The position numbers were made by a program, and so were the translations under genes. Positions 8,126 through 14,892 of a DNA stretch of 64,000 nt are shown in pieces. The notes beneath the pieces are model-generated. The model was not told where the DNA came from. It was given only the letters and a program-made list of their open reading frames with translations, and searched no databases. Origin of the DNA: Nonomuraea thailandensis. Its GTDB lineage: Bacteria > Actinomycetota > Actinomycetes > Streptosporangiales > Streptosporangiaceae. Position 1 is the first letter of the stretch; every line of letters starts with the position of its first letter. Where the stretch lies: positions 1,881,501 to 1,945,500 of the forward strand of contig NZ_JAMZEB010000002.1 of assembly GCF_024172165.1 (NCBI RefSeq), written 5' to 3'.

Positions 8126-8791
8126 ATGACAGATGAATCCATCGTGCTGATGTCGGATCGCCGGCTCCTGGCCATTCCGGTGATGGAGTGCGGTGAACCG
8201 CTGTTCGACCTGCGCAGGGTGCCGGAGCTGGCGCTCGACGGCCGCCAGGCCGACGACGCCGGCGCGTACGCCCGGCTGCGCATCGGCCTCGTCGATCGGC
8301 TGCTGTCGGCACAGGAACACCTGCCCGGGGAACACCGGCTGCTGATCGTCGAGGGCTACCGGCCGCTGACACTGCAGCGGCACTACTTCGACCGGTACGC
8401 CGCCGAGCTCCGCGACGCCAACCCTTCGTGGCCCGAGGAACGCGTCCACGTCCAGGCCGGCCGCTCGCTCGCGCCGCCCGAGGTGGCGCCCCACGTGTGC
8501 GGGGCCGCCGTCGACCTCACACTGATCGACGCCGACGGCGCCGAGCTCGACATGGGCACCCCCGTCAACGCCGGCCCGGAGGAGAGCGGCGGCGCCTGCT
8601 ACACGCATCATCCGGCGGTCTCCTCCCGGCCGCGAGCCAACAGGCGCCTGCTCGCTCGGGCCATGAGCGCGGCAGGGTTCATCAACTATCCGACCGAGTG
8701 GTGGCACTGGTCCTACGGCGACAGGTACTGGGCGCTCACGACGGGCGCCCCCGCGTCCATCTACGGGCCGCTCGACTGGAACGGCTCGTAG
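8126..8791 (+). CDS. VanX-like D-alanyl-D-alanine dipeptidase
   Basis: 221 residues, peptidase family M15D. The zinc site is intact: His123 and Asp130 in PHVCGAAVDLT and His194 in EWWHWSYGD, with Glu191 as catalytic base. Arg78/79 in GYRP matches the transition-state arginine of VanX. No signal peptide, so probably cytoplasmic. It hydrolyses D-Ala-D-Ala, either as a glycopeptide-resistance function or in cell-wall dipeptide recycling (DdpX-like). The ATG at 8126 has GAAGGA about 9 nt upstream. No vanH, vanA or vanRS genes are nearby. The divergent neighbour is an AfsR-like regulator, so co-control is possible. Confidence 0.85.
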   Translation: MTDESIVLMSDRRLLAIPVMECGEPLFDLRRVPELALDGRQADDAGAYARLRIGLVDRLLSAQEHLPGEHRLLIVEGYRPLTLQRHYFDRYAAELRDANPSWPEERVHVQAGRSLAPPEVAPHVCGAAVDLTLIDADGAELDMGTPVNAGPEESGGACYTHHPAVSSRPRANRRLLARAMSAAGFINYPTEWWHWSYGDRYWALTTGAPASIYGPLDWNGS

Positions 8792-8985
8792 GAACTGGTA
8801 CGCCGGGGCCACCGTCGTGCTCCCCACTCCCGCAGCCGATGGGTGCGGTACGCCACACTACGGCGCGCCGGTATGCCGCCGGTATGTCGCGCGGGCGTGC
8901 GCGGTCAGGGGCCCGCGGCGGCTGGTAACCGCAGGTCAGGAAGGTGACCGGCCGGCGGCGCTGCGCCGCTGCGCCGCAAGCCCCC

Positions 8986-9171
8986 GCCGACCTCCTTCAG
9001 CCGCTGCGCGAGGAGCCGGTCGGAGATGCCGGGCACCGACAGGTGGTACTCGCTGAAGCGGCGGGCGCCGCGCTGCCCGGCGAGCAGGATCGCGCTGGTC
9101 CAGCGGCGGCCGACGAGCTCGGCGATGTGCTGGAAGCCGCGGCAGAGCCGATCACGTGCCCGCCCGCCGGG
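8986..9171 (-). pseudogene. HxlR family regulator remnant
   Basis: Reading the minus strand from 9171 gives an open stretch containing CRGFQHIAELVGRRWTSAIL and, further on, RRFSEYHLSVPGISDRLLAQ RLKEV. This matches the winged helix of HxlR-type regulators. There is no in-frame start codon between the preceding TGA (9174-9172) and the conserved Cys, and similarity stops abruptly after KEV (8989), so the wing and C-terminal helix are missing. It is a 5'- and 3'-truncated gene. Its reading frame continues directly from the stop codon of the 68-codon gene upstream. The rest of 8792-8985 shows nothing recognisable. Confidence 0.6.
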
Positions 9172-9378
9172 TCAGCGGGCGCGGCGTACGATCGCGTCGC
9201 TGATCCGGCGGGCCGCCTCCAGCTCGGGCGCCACCCACCGCATGCCCGTGTCGCCGATCTCCACCGGCTCGGCGATCGCCTGCGGCAACGGCCCCTCGTC
9301 CCGCCCGGCCTGCCAGGCGGCCGGGTCGGGCCGCTCCGGAAGGTGCCGGAACCGATCGATCTTCGACTCAGTGCTCAT
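9172..9378 (-). CDS. Hypothetical 68-residue protein
   Basis: A small open frame beginning MSTESKIDRFRHLPERPDPA and ending ARRISDAIVRRAR. It is charged and soluble, without membrane segment or cysteines. I do not recognise the family. No clear ribosome site precedes the ATG at 9378. Codon use is of the normal high-GC third-position type, which favours it being real, but it directly abuts the decayed HxlR fragment in the same frame, so it may be part of the same decaying locus. Confidence 0.4.
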   Translation of the reverse strand: MSTESKIDRFRHLPERPDPAAWQAGRDEGPLPQAIAEPVEIGDTGMRWVAPELEAARRISDAIVRRAR

Positions 9379-9512
9379 ACCGGCTGAACGGCTCGTCCGA
9401 GCCGGTAGTTCCGGCGGGCAGGCGCGACGTCCCCGAGGCCGGCCGCGCACTTCCGGTACGCGGAGCCCCAGCGGTACGGTCGTGCACGACAAAGCACGAT
9501 TAAGGGGGCAAC

Positions 9513-10067
9513 ATGACCACACTGGAGAACCGGCCGAAGACCGCGCTCATCGTCATCGATGTGCAGAACGGCGTCGTGGGGCAGGCACACGAGCGCGACG
9601 CGGTGGTCGCCAACGTGGCGAGCCTGGTCGACAAGGCCCGGGTCGAGCAGGTCCCCGTCGTCTGGGTGCAGCACAACGACGAGGAGCTCCAGCGGGAGAG
9701 CGAGGAGTGGCGGATCGTCCCCGAGCTGGGCAGGTCGGACGACGAGCCGCTGGTCGAGAAGAGCTACCCCGACTCCTTCGAGGACACCACGCTGGAGAGC
9801 GTGCTGGCGGGGCTCGAGGTCGGGCGGCTGGTGGTCGCCGGCGCGCAGACCGACGTCTGCATCCGCTCGACGCTGCACGGCGCGCTCGTCAGGGGGTACG
9901 ACGCGATCCTCGTCAGCGACGCCCACACGACCGAGGACATGTCGAAGTGGGGCGCGCCCACGCCCGACCTGGTGATCGCGCACACCAACCTCTACTGGAA
10001 GTACCAGGCGGCGCCGGGCCGCACGGGCGGGACGGTCGAGACGAAGGACGTCGACTTCGCCGGATGA
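9513..10067 (+). CDS. Cysteine hydrolase, isochorismatase-like family
   Basis: 184 residues with the isochorismatase-like fold. The catalytic triad is visible as Asp16 (ALIVIDVQNG), Lys83 (LVEKSYPDSF) and Cys116 (GAQTDVCIRST, preceded by the usual non-proline cis-peptide region VAGAQ). Such enzymes hydrolyse amides or imides (nicotinamidase-, N-carbamoyl- or ureidoacrylate-type); the exact substrate cannot be named. The ATG at 9513 has AAGGGGG 5 nt upstream. Monocistronic; the next gene is convergent. Confidence 0.85.
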   Translation: MTTLENRPKTALIVIDVQNGVVGQAHERDAVVANVASLVDKARVEQVPVVWVQHNDEELQRESEEWRIVPELGRSDDEPLVEKSYPDSFEDTTLESVLAGLEVGRLVVAGAQTDVCIRSTLHGALVRGYDAILVSDAHTTEDMSKWGAPTPDLVIAHTNLYWKYQAAPGRTGGTVETKDVDFAG

Positions 10068-10135
10068 GCCCGGGGCAGGAAGCCGGAAGGTGACCCGTGG
10101 CCGCGCACCGGCGCCGGTGCGCGGCCACGGGGGTG

Positions 10136-11443
10136 TCAGCGCCTCGGCCGGAGCTCGTGGGCGACCACGTAGGCCGTGACGTTCCTCCCGATCCCGGCCC
10201 CCGCCACGTCCGCCGACCGCGTGTGGATGCCGCCCCACACCCGGGCCTCGATCACCTCGGCGAGCGCGTGCGAGAAGCCGCGGAAGTGCCGCGTGGTCCC
10301 CGAGTCGGCGCTGTAGCCGCTGAACGGGAGGTCGTCGCGCCCGAAGAAGTGGGTCAGCGCCGACATGCTCGCCGCGGTGAAGCAGGCGTGCCCGGAGGTG
10401 TAGTCGGGGTGCGGCGGCGTGACGAGCAGCGGCGTCCACTCGGGGTCGGGGGCCGTCGCCGGGTTGCCGTCGTCGCCGGCGAGCCGGATCGCGGTGACGG
10501 GCCGCCAGAAGTTCCACGCCGCCTTCTCGTTGAAGCAGGCGATGGTGGCGTCGGCCTCGGCCAGGTTCGTCATCGCGAACATGCGCGCCGTCCGCAGCGT
10601 GTCCAGCCGCTGGGACGCCGCGAGCTGCCGCTTGATCTCCCACTCGGTCAGCCGCCGGTCGTGCCACCAGATGGCGGCCTGCGTCTGGTCGGCCGTGCGG
10701 ACGGTGCTGGTGGCCGAGCCGACCGTCTTGACCTCGTTCAGGTCGCGGGCGTAGCGGCGGCCGGTGAGCGCGGGTGGCCCAGAGGTCCGGAACATGGACG
10801 CGCTGGGGATGACGAACGGCCTGACCTGCCCGACCCAGGCGCCGTCCGAGGCGAAGGCGGGAGGCGTGGGCCGCCACTGCCCCGGCTGCGTGCCCACGGG
10901 CCAGGTCTGGCCGCCGAACGCCCCGTCGTCCTTCCGCGCGGCGATCATCGCACCGGCCGTGCGTGTGCCGATGGCGATGCCCTGCTGCTTGGCGCTGCCG
11001 TCGGGGATCTGTGCCAGGGCCTCGTCGTACTGGGCCCGCAGCCGGTCGCGCTGGGCGGGGAAGAGGGCGTCCAGCACGAGGTGGCCCGCGGTGGCGACGG
11101 CCGCGCTCGTGGACTCGCGCCCGCTGGCGCGCGGCGCGACCAGATATGGCTCGTACGGGGCGCCCGCGATCGCGTTCACCGCGTCGTAGACGGCCCCGTG
11201 CACCATCGCGAAGCTGCGCGCGGTGACCTGCGGCGGCTGGCCGGCGACCTCGTAGATGGCCGTCTGGGCGTTCCTGTCCCAGACGACGACCGGATCGGGA
11301 CTCGTGGGCGCGCCGTCGGCCGCGTACCCGGCGGGCGGGCCGGCCCAGACGGCGGCGAGAACGGCGGCGACGAGAACGGCGGCGGCGACGGACAGGCGAG
11401 CGGTCTTTCGCGGCAGGGCACTTGCGCCCCATGACCTGTGCAT
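10136..11443 (-). CDS. Vanadium-dependent haloperoxidase/PAP2-like exported protein
   Basis: 435 residues with an N-terminal signal or anchor (about 18-42, AAAVLVAAVLAAVWAG). The C-terminal half carries the vanadate/phosphate-binding set of the VHPO/PAP2 fold: a Lys/Arg region in NEKAAWNFWRPVTAIRL, PPHPDYTSGHACF (the P-S-G-H type motif, with acid/base His) and the distal ARVWGGIHTRSAD motif with its metal-liganding His. In the known family these proteins oxidise halides with peroxide or act as phosphatases; which applies is undecided. Exported. The ATG at 11443 is the only start giving a good signal peptide. Interval 11444-11706 upstream shows no gene. Confidence 0.8.
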   Translation of the reverse strand: MHRSWGASALPRKTARLSVAAAVLVAAVLAAVWAGPPAGYAADGAPTSPDPVVVWDRNAQTAIYEVAGQPPQVTARSFAMVHGAVYDAVNAIAGAPYEPYLVAPRASGRESTSAAVATAGHLVLDALFPAQRDRLRAQYDEALAQIPDGSAKQQGIAIGTRTAGAMIAARKDDGAFGGQTWPVGTQPGQWRPTPPAFASDGAWVGQVRPFVIPSASMFRTSGPPALTGRRYARDLNEVKTVGSATSTVRTADQTQAAIWWHDRRLTEWEIKRQLAASQRLDTLRTARMFAMTNLAEADATIACFNEKAAWNFWRPVTAIRLAGDDGNPATAPDPEWTPLLVTPPHPDYTSGHACFTAASMSALTHFFGRDDLPFSGYSADSGTTRHFRGFSHALAEVIEARVWGGIHTRSADVAGAGIGRNVTAYVVAHELRPRR

Positions 11444-11706
11444 GGCTGCAAATTACTTCGCCCGCCGCATTCATCACAGTGGCTGAGCGGTCGAAATGTC
11501 CAAATTGACATACCCGAAAAGCCGGGCCGGGAGACCTTCGGAGCAGGGGCGGCCGGGGTTCCAATGAAACGACCGGCGGCGCAATGCGGCACGGTTGAAG
11601 TCTGAATCTTCCGGTGCGGAGATTTATTTAGGTAGAATGACCAAGGCGAACTCATGCTGGTCCGCCTGTCCGCGCACAGAAAATTTCCGGTAAATCTCGA
11701 TACGGC

Positions 11707-11734
11707 TTGACGGCATCGCGCAGAGCGCTACAGT
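11707..11734 (+). promoter_or_regulatory. Promoter of the Lsr2 gene
   Basis: TTGACG at 11707-11712, 16 bp spacer, TACAGT at 11729-11734; transcription would start near 11741, about 28 nt before the ATG. A good match to a vegetative (HrdB/SigA-type) promoter. Confidence 0.6.
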
Positions 11735-11768
11735 ACCGCACAACCTGGGGCTGAATTGGAGTGCCAGC

Positions 11769-12122
11769 ATGGCCAAGAGGTTGATTGAAACGATCACGGA
11801 CGACTTCGACGGCTCCCCCATGGAGGACGAGAACCCCGTCTCCTTCAGCATCAAGGGTGACCGGTTCGTCATGGATCTGAAGCCCGAGAACGAGGACAGG
11901 CTACGCGCGGCCCTGGCGCCCTTCATCGCGAAGGCGCGGCGCGACGAGACAACTGCCACGTCGCGGCCGCGCGGCCGCCGCACCGCCGGCGGCGCGACGC
12001 GGGCCATGAGCAAGGAGAAGAGCCAGGAGATCCGGCAGTGGGCGAAGGCGCACGGTCTGCCGGTCAGCGAACGCGGCCGCATCGCCTCTTCTGTGATCCA
12101 GAAGTACGAGGCCGCGCACTAG
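11769..12122 (+). CDS. lsr2: Lsr2-like nucleoid-associated protein
   Basis: 117 residues. The N-terminal dimerisation domain begins MAKRLIETITDDFDGSP, and the C-terminal DNA-binding domain has the paired-helix pattern EIRQWAKAHGLPVSERGRI, with RGR as the AT-hook-like minor-groove contact. A basic linker (RPRGRR) joins them. Lsr2 is the actinobacterial H-NS analogue that silences AT-rich, often acquired, genes. GGAG lies about 8 nt before the ATG. Own promoter and own terminator, so monocistronic. Actinomycetes often carry several paralogues; whether this is the main copy cannot be told. Confidence 0.95.
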   Translation: MAKRLIETITDDFDGSPMEDENPVSFSIKGDRFVMDLKPENEDRLRAALAPFIAKARRDETTATSRPRGRRTAGGATRAMSKEKSQEIRQWAKAHGLPVSERGRIASSVIQKYEAAH

Positions 12123-12131
12123 ATTGGCCCG

Positions 12132-12161
12132 GGAAAGGCCTCTTCAATAGGGGGCCTTTCC
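12132..12161 (+). terminator. Terminator of lsr2
   Basis: A 9-bp perfect stem (GGAAAGGCC / GGCCTTTCC, 12-nt loop) 9 bp after the stop codon; no U-tract. Confidence 0.65.
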
Positions 12162-12427
12162 TCATGCCCGCGGCACGCGGACTTTAGGAGACCAGGCATA
12201 CGCGGAGGATAAAGCGCGCAGCCGCCGGGGGCGAGCCATTTCAATGGGGCCCTTCGGCCGTTCCCCATCCTGGCCCGTGACATTGACGACGCCCGCCCGG
12301 GCGTTCCCGTCCGGGCTCTCCGCCGAGCGGGCGGCCTTGGAAGATCGGGGACCGCGAGCACTTCCTGCCGGGCCTGTTCGCCGGCTGCGCCGGGCAGGAG
12401 CCGTGAGCCCGGTCCCGCGCAGGGCGA
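12162..12427. other. Intergenic stretch without recognisable gene
   Basis: Between the lsr2 terminator and the nucleotidyltransferase gene. All six frames were considered and nothing with recognisable similarity was found. A short plus frame ending near 12404 (GDREHFLPGLF) has a protein-like look but is too short to assign. Confidence 0.4.
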
Positions 12428-13273
12428 TCACACTCTGGAGCCCGCGCTCGCGATCACCTCGCGCGTGAACTCGCCCGCCAGACGAGGCAGCGCACGCCGA
12501 TCGCTCAGGGCCGTGCCGCCGCCGGCGGGCGCCGGCAGCCCGAGCCGCCGGGCCAGCGCGAGGCGGATCAGCGGATGCCAGCGCGCCCCGAAGGTGTCCA
12601 GCGCGTACGCCGCCGCGGCCTCCTTCGAGATCACCTCGCCCGTCACGACCGTGTGGTGCAGCCGGGGCGGGGACAGCACGGCGGCGATCGCCACCCGATG
12701 CGCCGGCTGCAGCGGCTTGCGCGGCGGCCTGCTCGACAGCGCTCTGCCGGCCCACGCGCTGAAGTGACCGCGCAACTGCCGCAGGCTCCACTCGCGCAGC
12801 CGCCCAGGCTCGGGGTCGAGGCCGAGCTCGCCCGGGGCGGGGCCGCGTACGGTGACGCCCTGGTCCAGGAGCACCTTCCACACCACCGGGTTCGCCTCGA
12901 ACCCCCGCCCTCGCCTGAAGGACGGGCCGCTGTGCGAGGCGACCGGCCGGATGCGCGTGACCGGCTCGCCCAGGTCGCCCGCTGCGACGAAGACGCCGTT
13001 CAGCGTGCCCGGGATGGCCGGCCGGGCCCGGGTCAGGGCCTGCCAGGCCGCCGGCACGTTGCCGGCCTTGTGCAGCAGGGACAGCCGCCGCAGGTCACGC
13101 TCGCCGAGGTCGTCGTCCACCGTGGCGACGAAGTCGATGTCGCTGCGGCCTGCCTGCCAGGCGCCCAGCGCGACCGAGCCGACGACGTAGAAGCCGCGGA
13201 TCCGCCCCGGGAGCAGCCGGTCGGCCACGGACAGGTAGCGGGAGACCGCACGTTCCACCTCGCTCGGGAGCAT
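12428..13273 (-). CDS. Nucleotidyltransferase-fold protein (aminoglycoside adenylyltransferase-like)
   Basis: 281 residues. The N-terminal part holds the polymerase-beta-type nucleotidyltransferase signature GFYVVGSVALGAWQAGRSDID, with the GSxxxG helix start and the SDID metal-binding aspartates. A helical C-terminal half follows (HRVAIAAVLSPPRLH...ISKEAAAAYALD), like the DUF4111 domain of streptomycin/spectinomycin adenylyltransferases. It would transfer AMP from ATP to a hydroxyl. Antibiotic modification is possible but unproved; many actinomycete homologues have no known substrate. ATG at 13273. Alone on its strand here. Confidence 0.75.
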   Translation of the reverse strand: MLPSEVERAVSRYLSVADRLLPGRIRGFYVVGSVALGAWQAGRSDIDFVATVDDDLGERDLRRLSLLHKAGNVPAAWQALTRARPAIPGTLNGVFVAAGDLGEPVTRIRPVASHSGPSFRRGRGFEANPVVWKVLLDQGVTVRGPAPGELGLDPEPGRLREWSLRQLRGHFSAWAGRALSSRPPRKPLQPAHRVAIAAVLSPPRLHHTVVTGEVISKEAAAAYALDTFGARWHPLIRLALARRLGLPAPAGGGTALSDRRALPRLAGEFTREVIASAGSRV

Positions 13274-13385
13274 GGGGCAAAGGCTCCCACAACCGGCGGC
13301 ACCGCGCGCCTGGCCGCGTCACAATTCGCGGCGCCGCCTCGTCGTACTGCCGAGAAGGACACCCCATCCAGCGAGCAGGAAACCG

Positions 13386-13702
13386 ATGAACGATTTTCAG
13401 GCCATCGCCGACCGCGTCGAGATCGAGGCGCTGCGCGGCGAGTTCACCGATGCGGCGATGATGCGTGACTACGACCGCCTGGCGTCGCTGTTCACGCCGG
13501 ACGGCGTGCTGCGGATGCCCGACATCCCGGCCGAGCTCGCCGGGCCCGAGGAGATCCGCGCGTGGGGGCGGCGGGTGCCGGGCTTCGTGGAGTTCCTGGT
13601 GCAGACGACGCATCCGGGCGTCATCCGGATCGAGGGGTCAGGTACCACGACACCACGCCGCTGACGGGCTCACCGCCCGAGGCCGCCGAGCCCGCCCCGT
13701 GA
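13386..13702 (+). pseudogene. SnoaL-like (NTF2 fold) protein with internal deletion
   Basis: The frame from ATG 13386 (AGCAGGAAA upstream) begins MNDFQAIADRVEIEALRGEF, then ASLFTPDGVLRMPD and VEFLVQTTHPGVIRIEG. This is a typical N-terminal half of a SnoaL-like polyketide-cyclase/NTF2-fold protein of about 145 residues, but the frame stops at 13664. From 13643 a different frame encodes YHDTTPLTGSPPEAAEPAP and stops at 13702, which looks like the normal C-terminal tail of this family. About 40-45 codons in the middle are therefore missing and the ends are joined out of frame. The protein would lack the second half of its beta sheet. Confidence 0.65.
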
Positions 13703-13804
13703 GCGGGAGCCGAAGGGGCAGGGGGTGGTGCGCCATGGCGCACCCATGCTCTACCGTCTGCTGAGCGACCGATGAACGCCCACCGCGCGGAAGGACTCTC
13801 TCGC

Positions 13805-13840
13805 ATGGAACACGAGCACACGGCGGGAGGCGTGCGATGA
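13805..13840 (+). CDS. 11-codon mini-ORF coupled to peptide deformylase
   Basis: ATG GAA CAC ... CGA TGA: an 11-codon frame whose TGA overlaps the ATG of the peptide deformylase gene (ATGA). It contains that gene's GGGAGG ribosome site. It may couple translation or be chance; the mini-ORF itself has no strong ribosome site. Confidence 0.25.
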   Translation: MEHEHTAGGVR

Positions 13841-14439
13841 GCGGCGCGGCGAAGCTGGTCGAGCAGGTGCAGGCCCTCCTGGCGGCGCCCAGACCCTGGT
13901 CCGTCACGCAGGTCGGCGACCCGGTGCTGCGCCGCCCGGCCGAGCCGTACGACGGCCAGCTCCCCGACGCCCTGCTGCGCGAGCTGCTCGACGCGATGTT
14001 CCGGCACCTGCCGGGCGTGGGCGTGGGGCTGGCCGCTCCGCAGGTCGGCATCCCCCTGGCGCTGGCGGTCATCGAGGACCCCGCCGAGGTGCCGGCGGAG
14101 ATCGCCGCCGAGCGGGAGCGCGCGCCGCAACCGCGGCTGGAGCTCGTCAACCCCGTCGTGACCCCTCTCGGGTCGCGTTACCGCGCCTTCTACGAGGGGT
14201 GCCTGAGCGTCGAGGGGCTGACCGCCGTCGTCGCGCGGCATGCGCTGGTCCGGCTGTCGGCCGCCGACGGCGGCGGGCGGCCGTACGAGCTGGAGCTGTC
14301 CGGCTGGCCGGCCCGCATCGCCCAGCACGAGACCGACCACCTGAACGGCGTCCTGTACCTCGACCGGGCCGAGCCGCGCTCGTTGTCCACCGTCGCCAAC
14401 CACGAGCGTTTCCAGGCCCCGCGCCCCGGCGCCGGGTGA
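13837..14439 (+). CDS. def: Peptide deformylase
   Basis: 200 residues with all three deformylase motifs in order: GVGLAAPQVG (motif 1), EGCLSV (motif 2, metal-binding Cys) and QHETDHLNG (motif 3, HExxH with catalytic Glu and two metal His). It removes the formyl group from nascent proteins in the cytoplasm using Fe2+ or a similar metal. GGGAGG lies 6 nt before the ATG. It begins with about 30 extra residues, as in many actinobacterial paralogues. It stands apart from fmt and other translation genes, so it is probably a second copy; secondary deformylases can confer resistance to actinonin-type inhibitors (family knowledge, not shown here). Confidence 0.95.
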   Translation: MSGAAKLVEQVQALLAAPRPWSVTQVGDPVLRRPAEPYDGQLPDALLRELLDAMFRHLPGVGVGLAAPQVGIPLALAVIEDPAEVPAEIAAERERAPQPRLELVNPVVTPLGSRYRAFYEGCLSVEGLTAVVARHALVRLSAADGGGRPYELELSGWPARIAQHETDHLNGVLYLDRAEPRSLSTVANHERFQAPRPGAG

Positions 14440-14532
14440 ACGGCGCCCGCCACGTGCGACGCCCCGCGGACGGGGCGGACTGCGGGACGGCGCCCGCTAC
14501 GCGCGGCGGCTCGCGGACGACGGGCCTGCCTG

Positions 14533-14772
14533 GGAAGATCACCATTCCCGCTGGGCCTGCTCCCTGCCTCGGGCGCGGAACGCCGCATCGGCACGGTCCT
14601 CTCGATCCCGGGCGGCCCAGGGGCGTCCGGGATCGACGACCTGAAGCAGTTCCACGGGCGGTTCGCGCGGCTGCGCGACCGGTTCGACGTGGTGAGCCTC
14701 GCGCCGCGCAACACCGTCGAGCCCGGCGGCGCGCTGCCGCCGCCGGGCACCGTCTGCCGGCCCGAGTCCTGA
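14533..14772 (+). pseudogene. TAP-like alpha/beta-hydrolase fragment
   Basis: A plus-strand frame without start codon reads RRIGTVLSIPGGPGASGIDD and then FARLRDRFDVVSLAPRN before stopping at 14772. This is the oxyanion-hole region (NPGGPGxSG) and following strand of secreted TAP-type tripeptidyl aminopeptidases. The signal peptide, catalytic Ser region and everything downstream are absent. It is a relic of a gene that should be about 1.5 kb. The rest of 14440-14892 shows nothing else. Confidence 0.55.
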
Positions 14773-14892
14773 CCCGGGGATCGCTTCGAGCCGGGCAGGA
14801 GCCGATGAGGAAGAGAGCCGCGCGGAGCGCGGGACCGCGCGCGGCCTGCGGCGATGTGCTTTTGTCGGTCCGGTGCGGCACTCTGCTGACCC

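Noticed and set aside
8126-8791. A vancomycin-resistance (vanHAX) operon
   Set aside because: Only the VanX-like gene is present; no VanA-type ligase, VanH dehydrogenase or VanRS system lies in the window.
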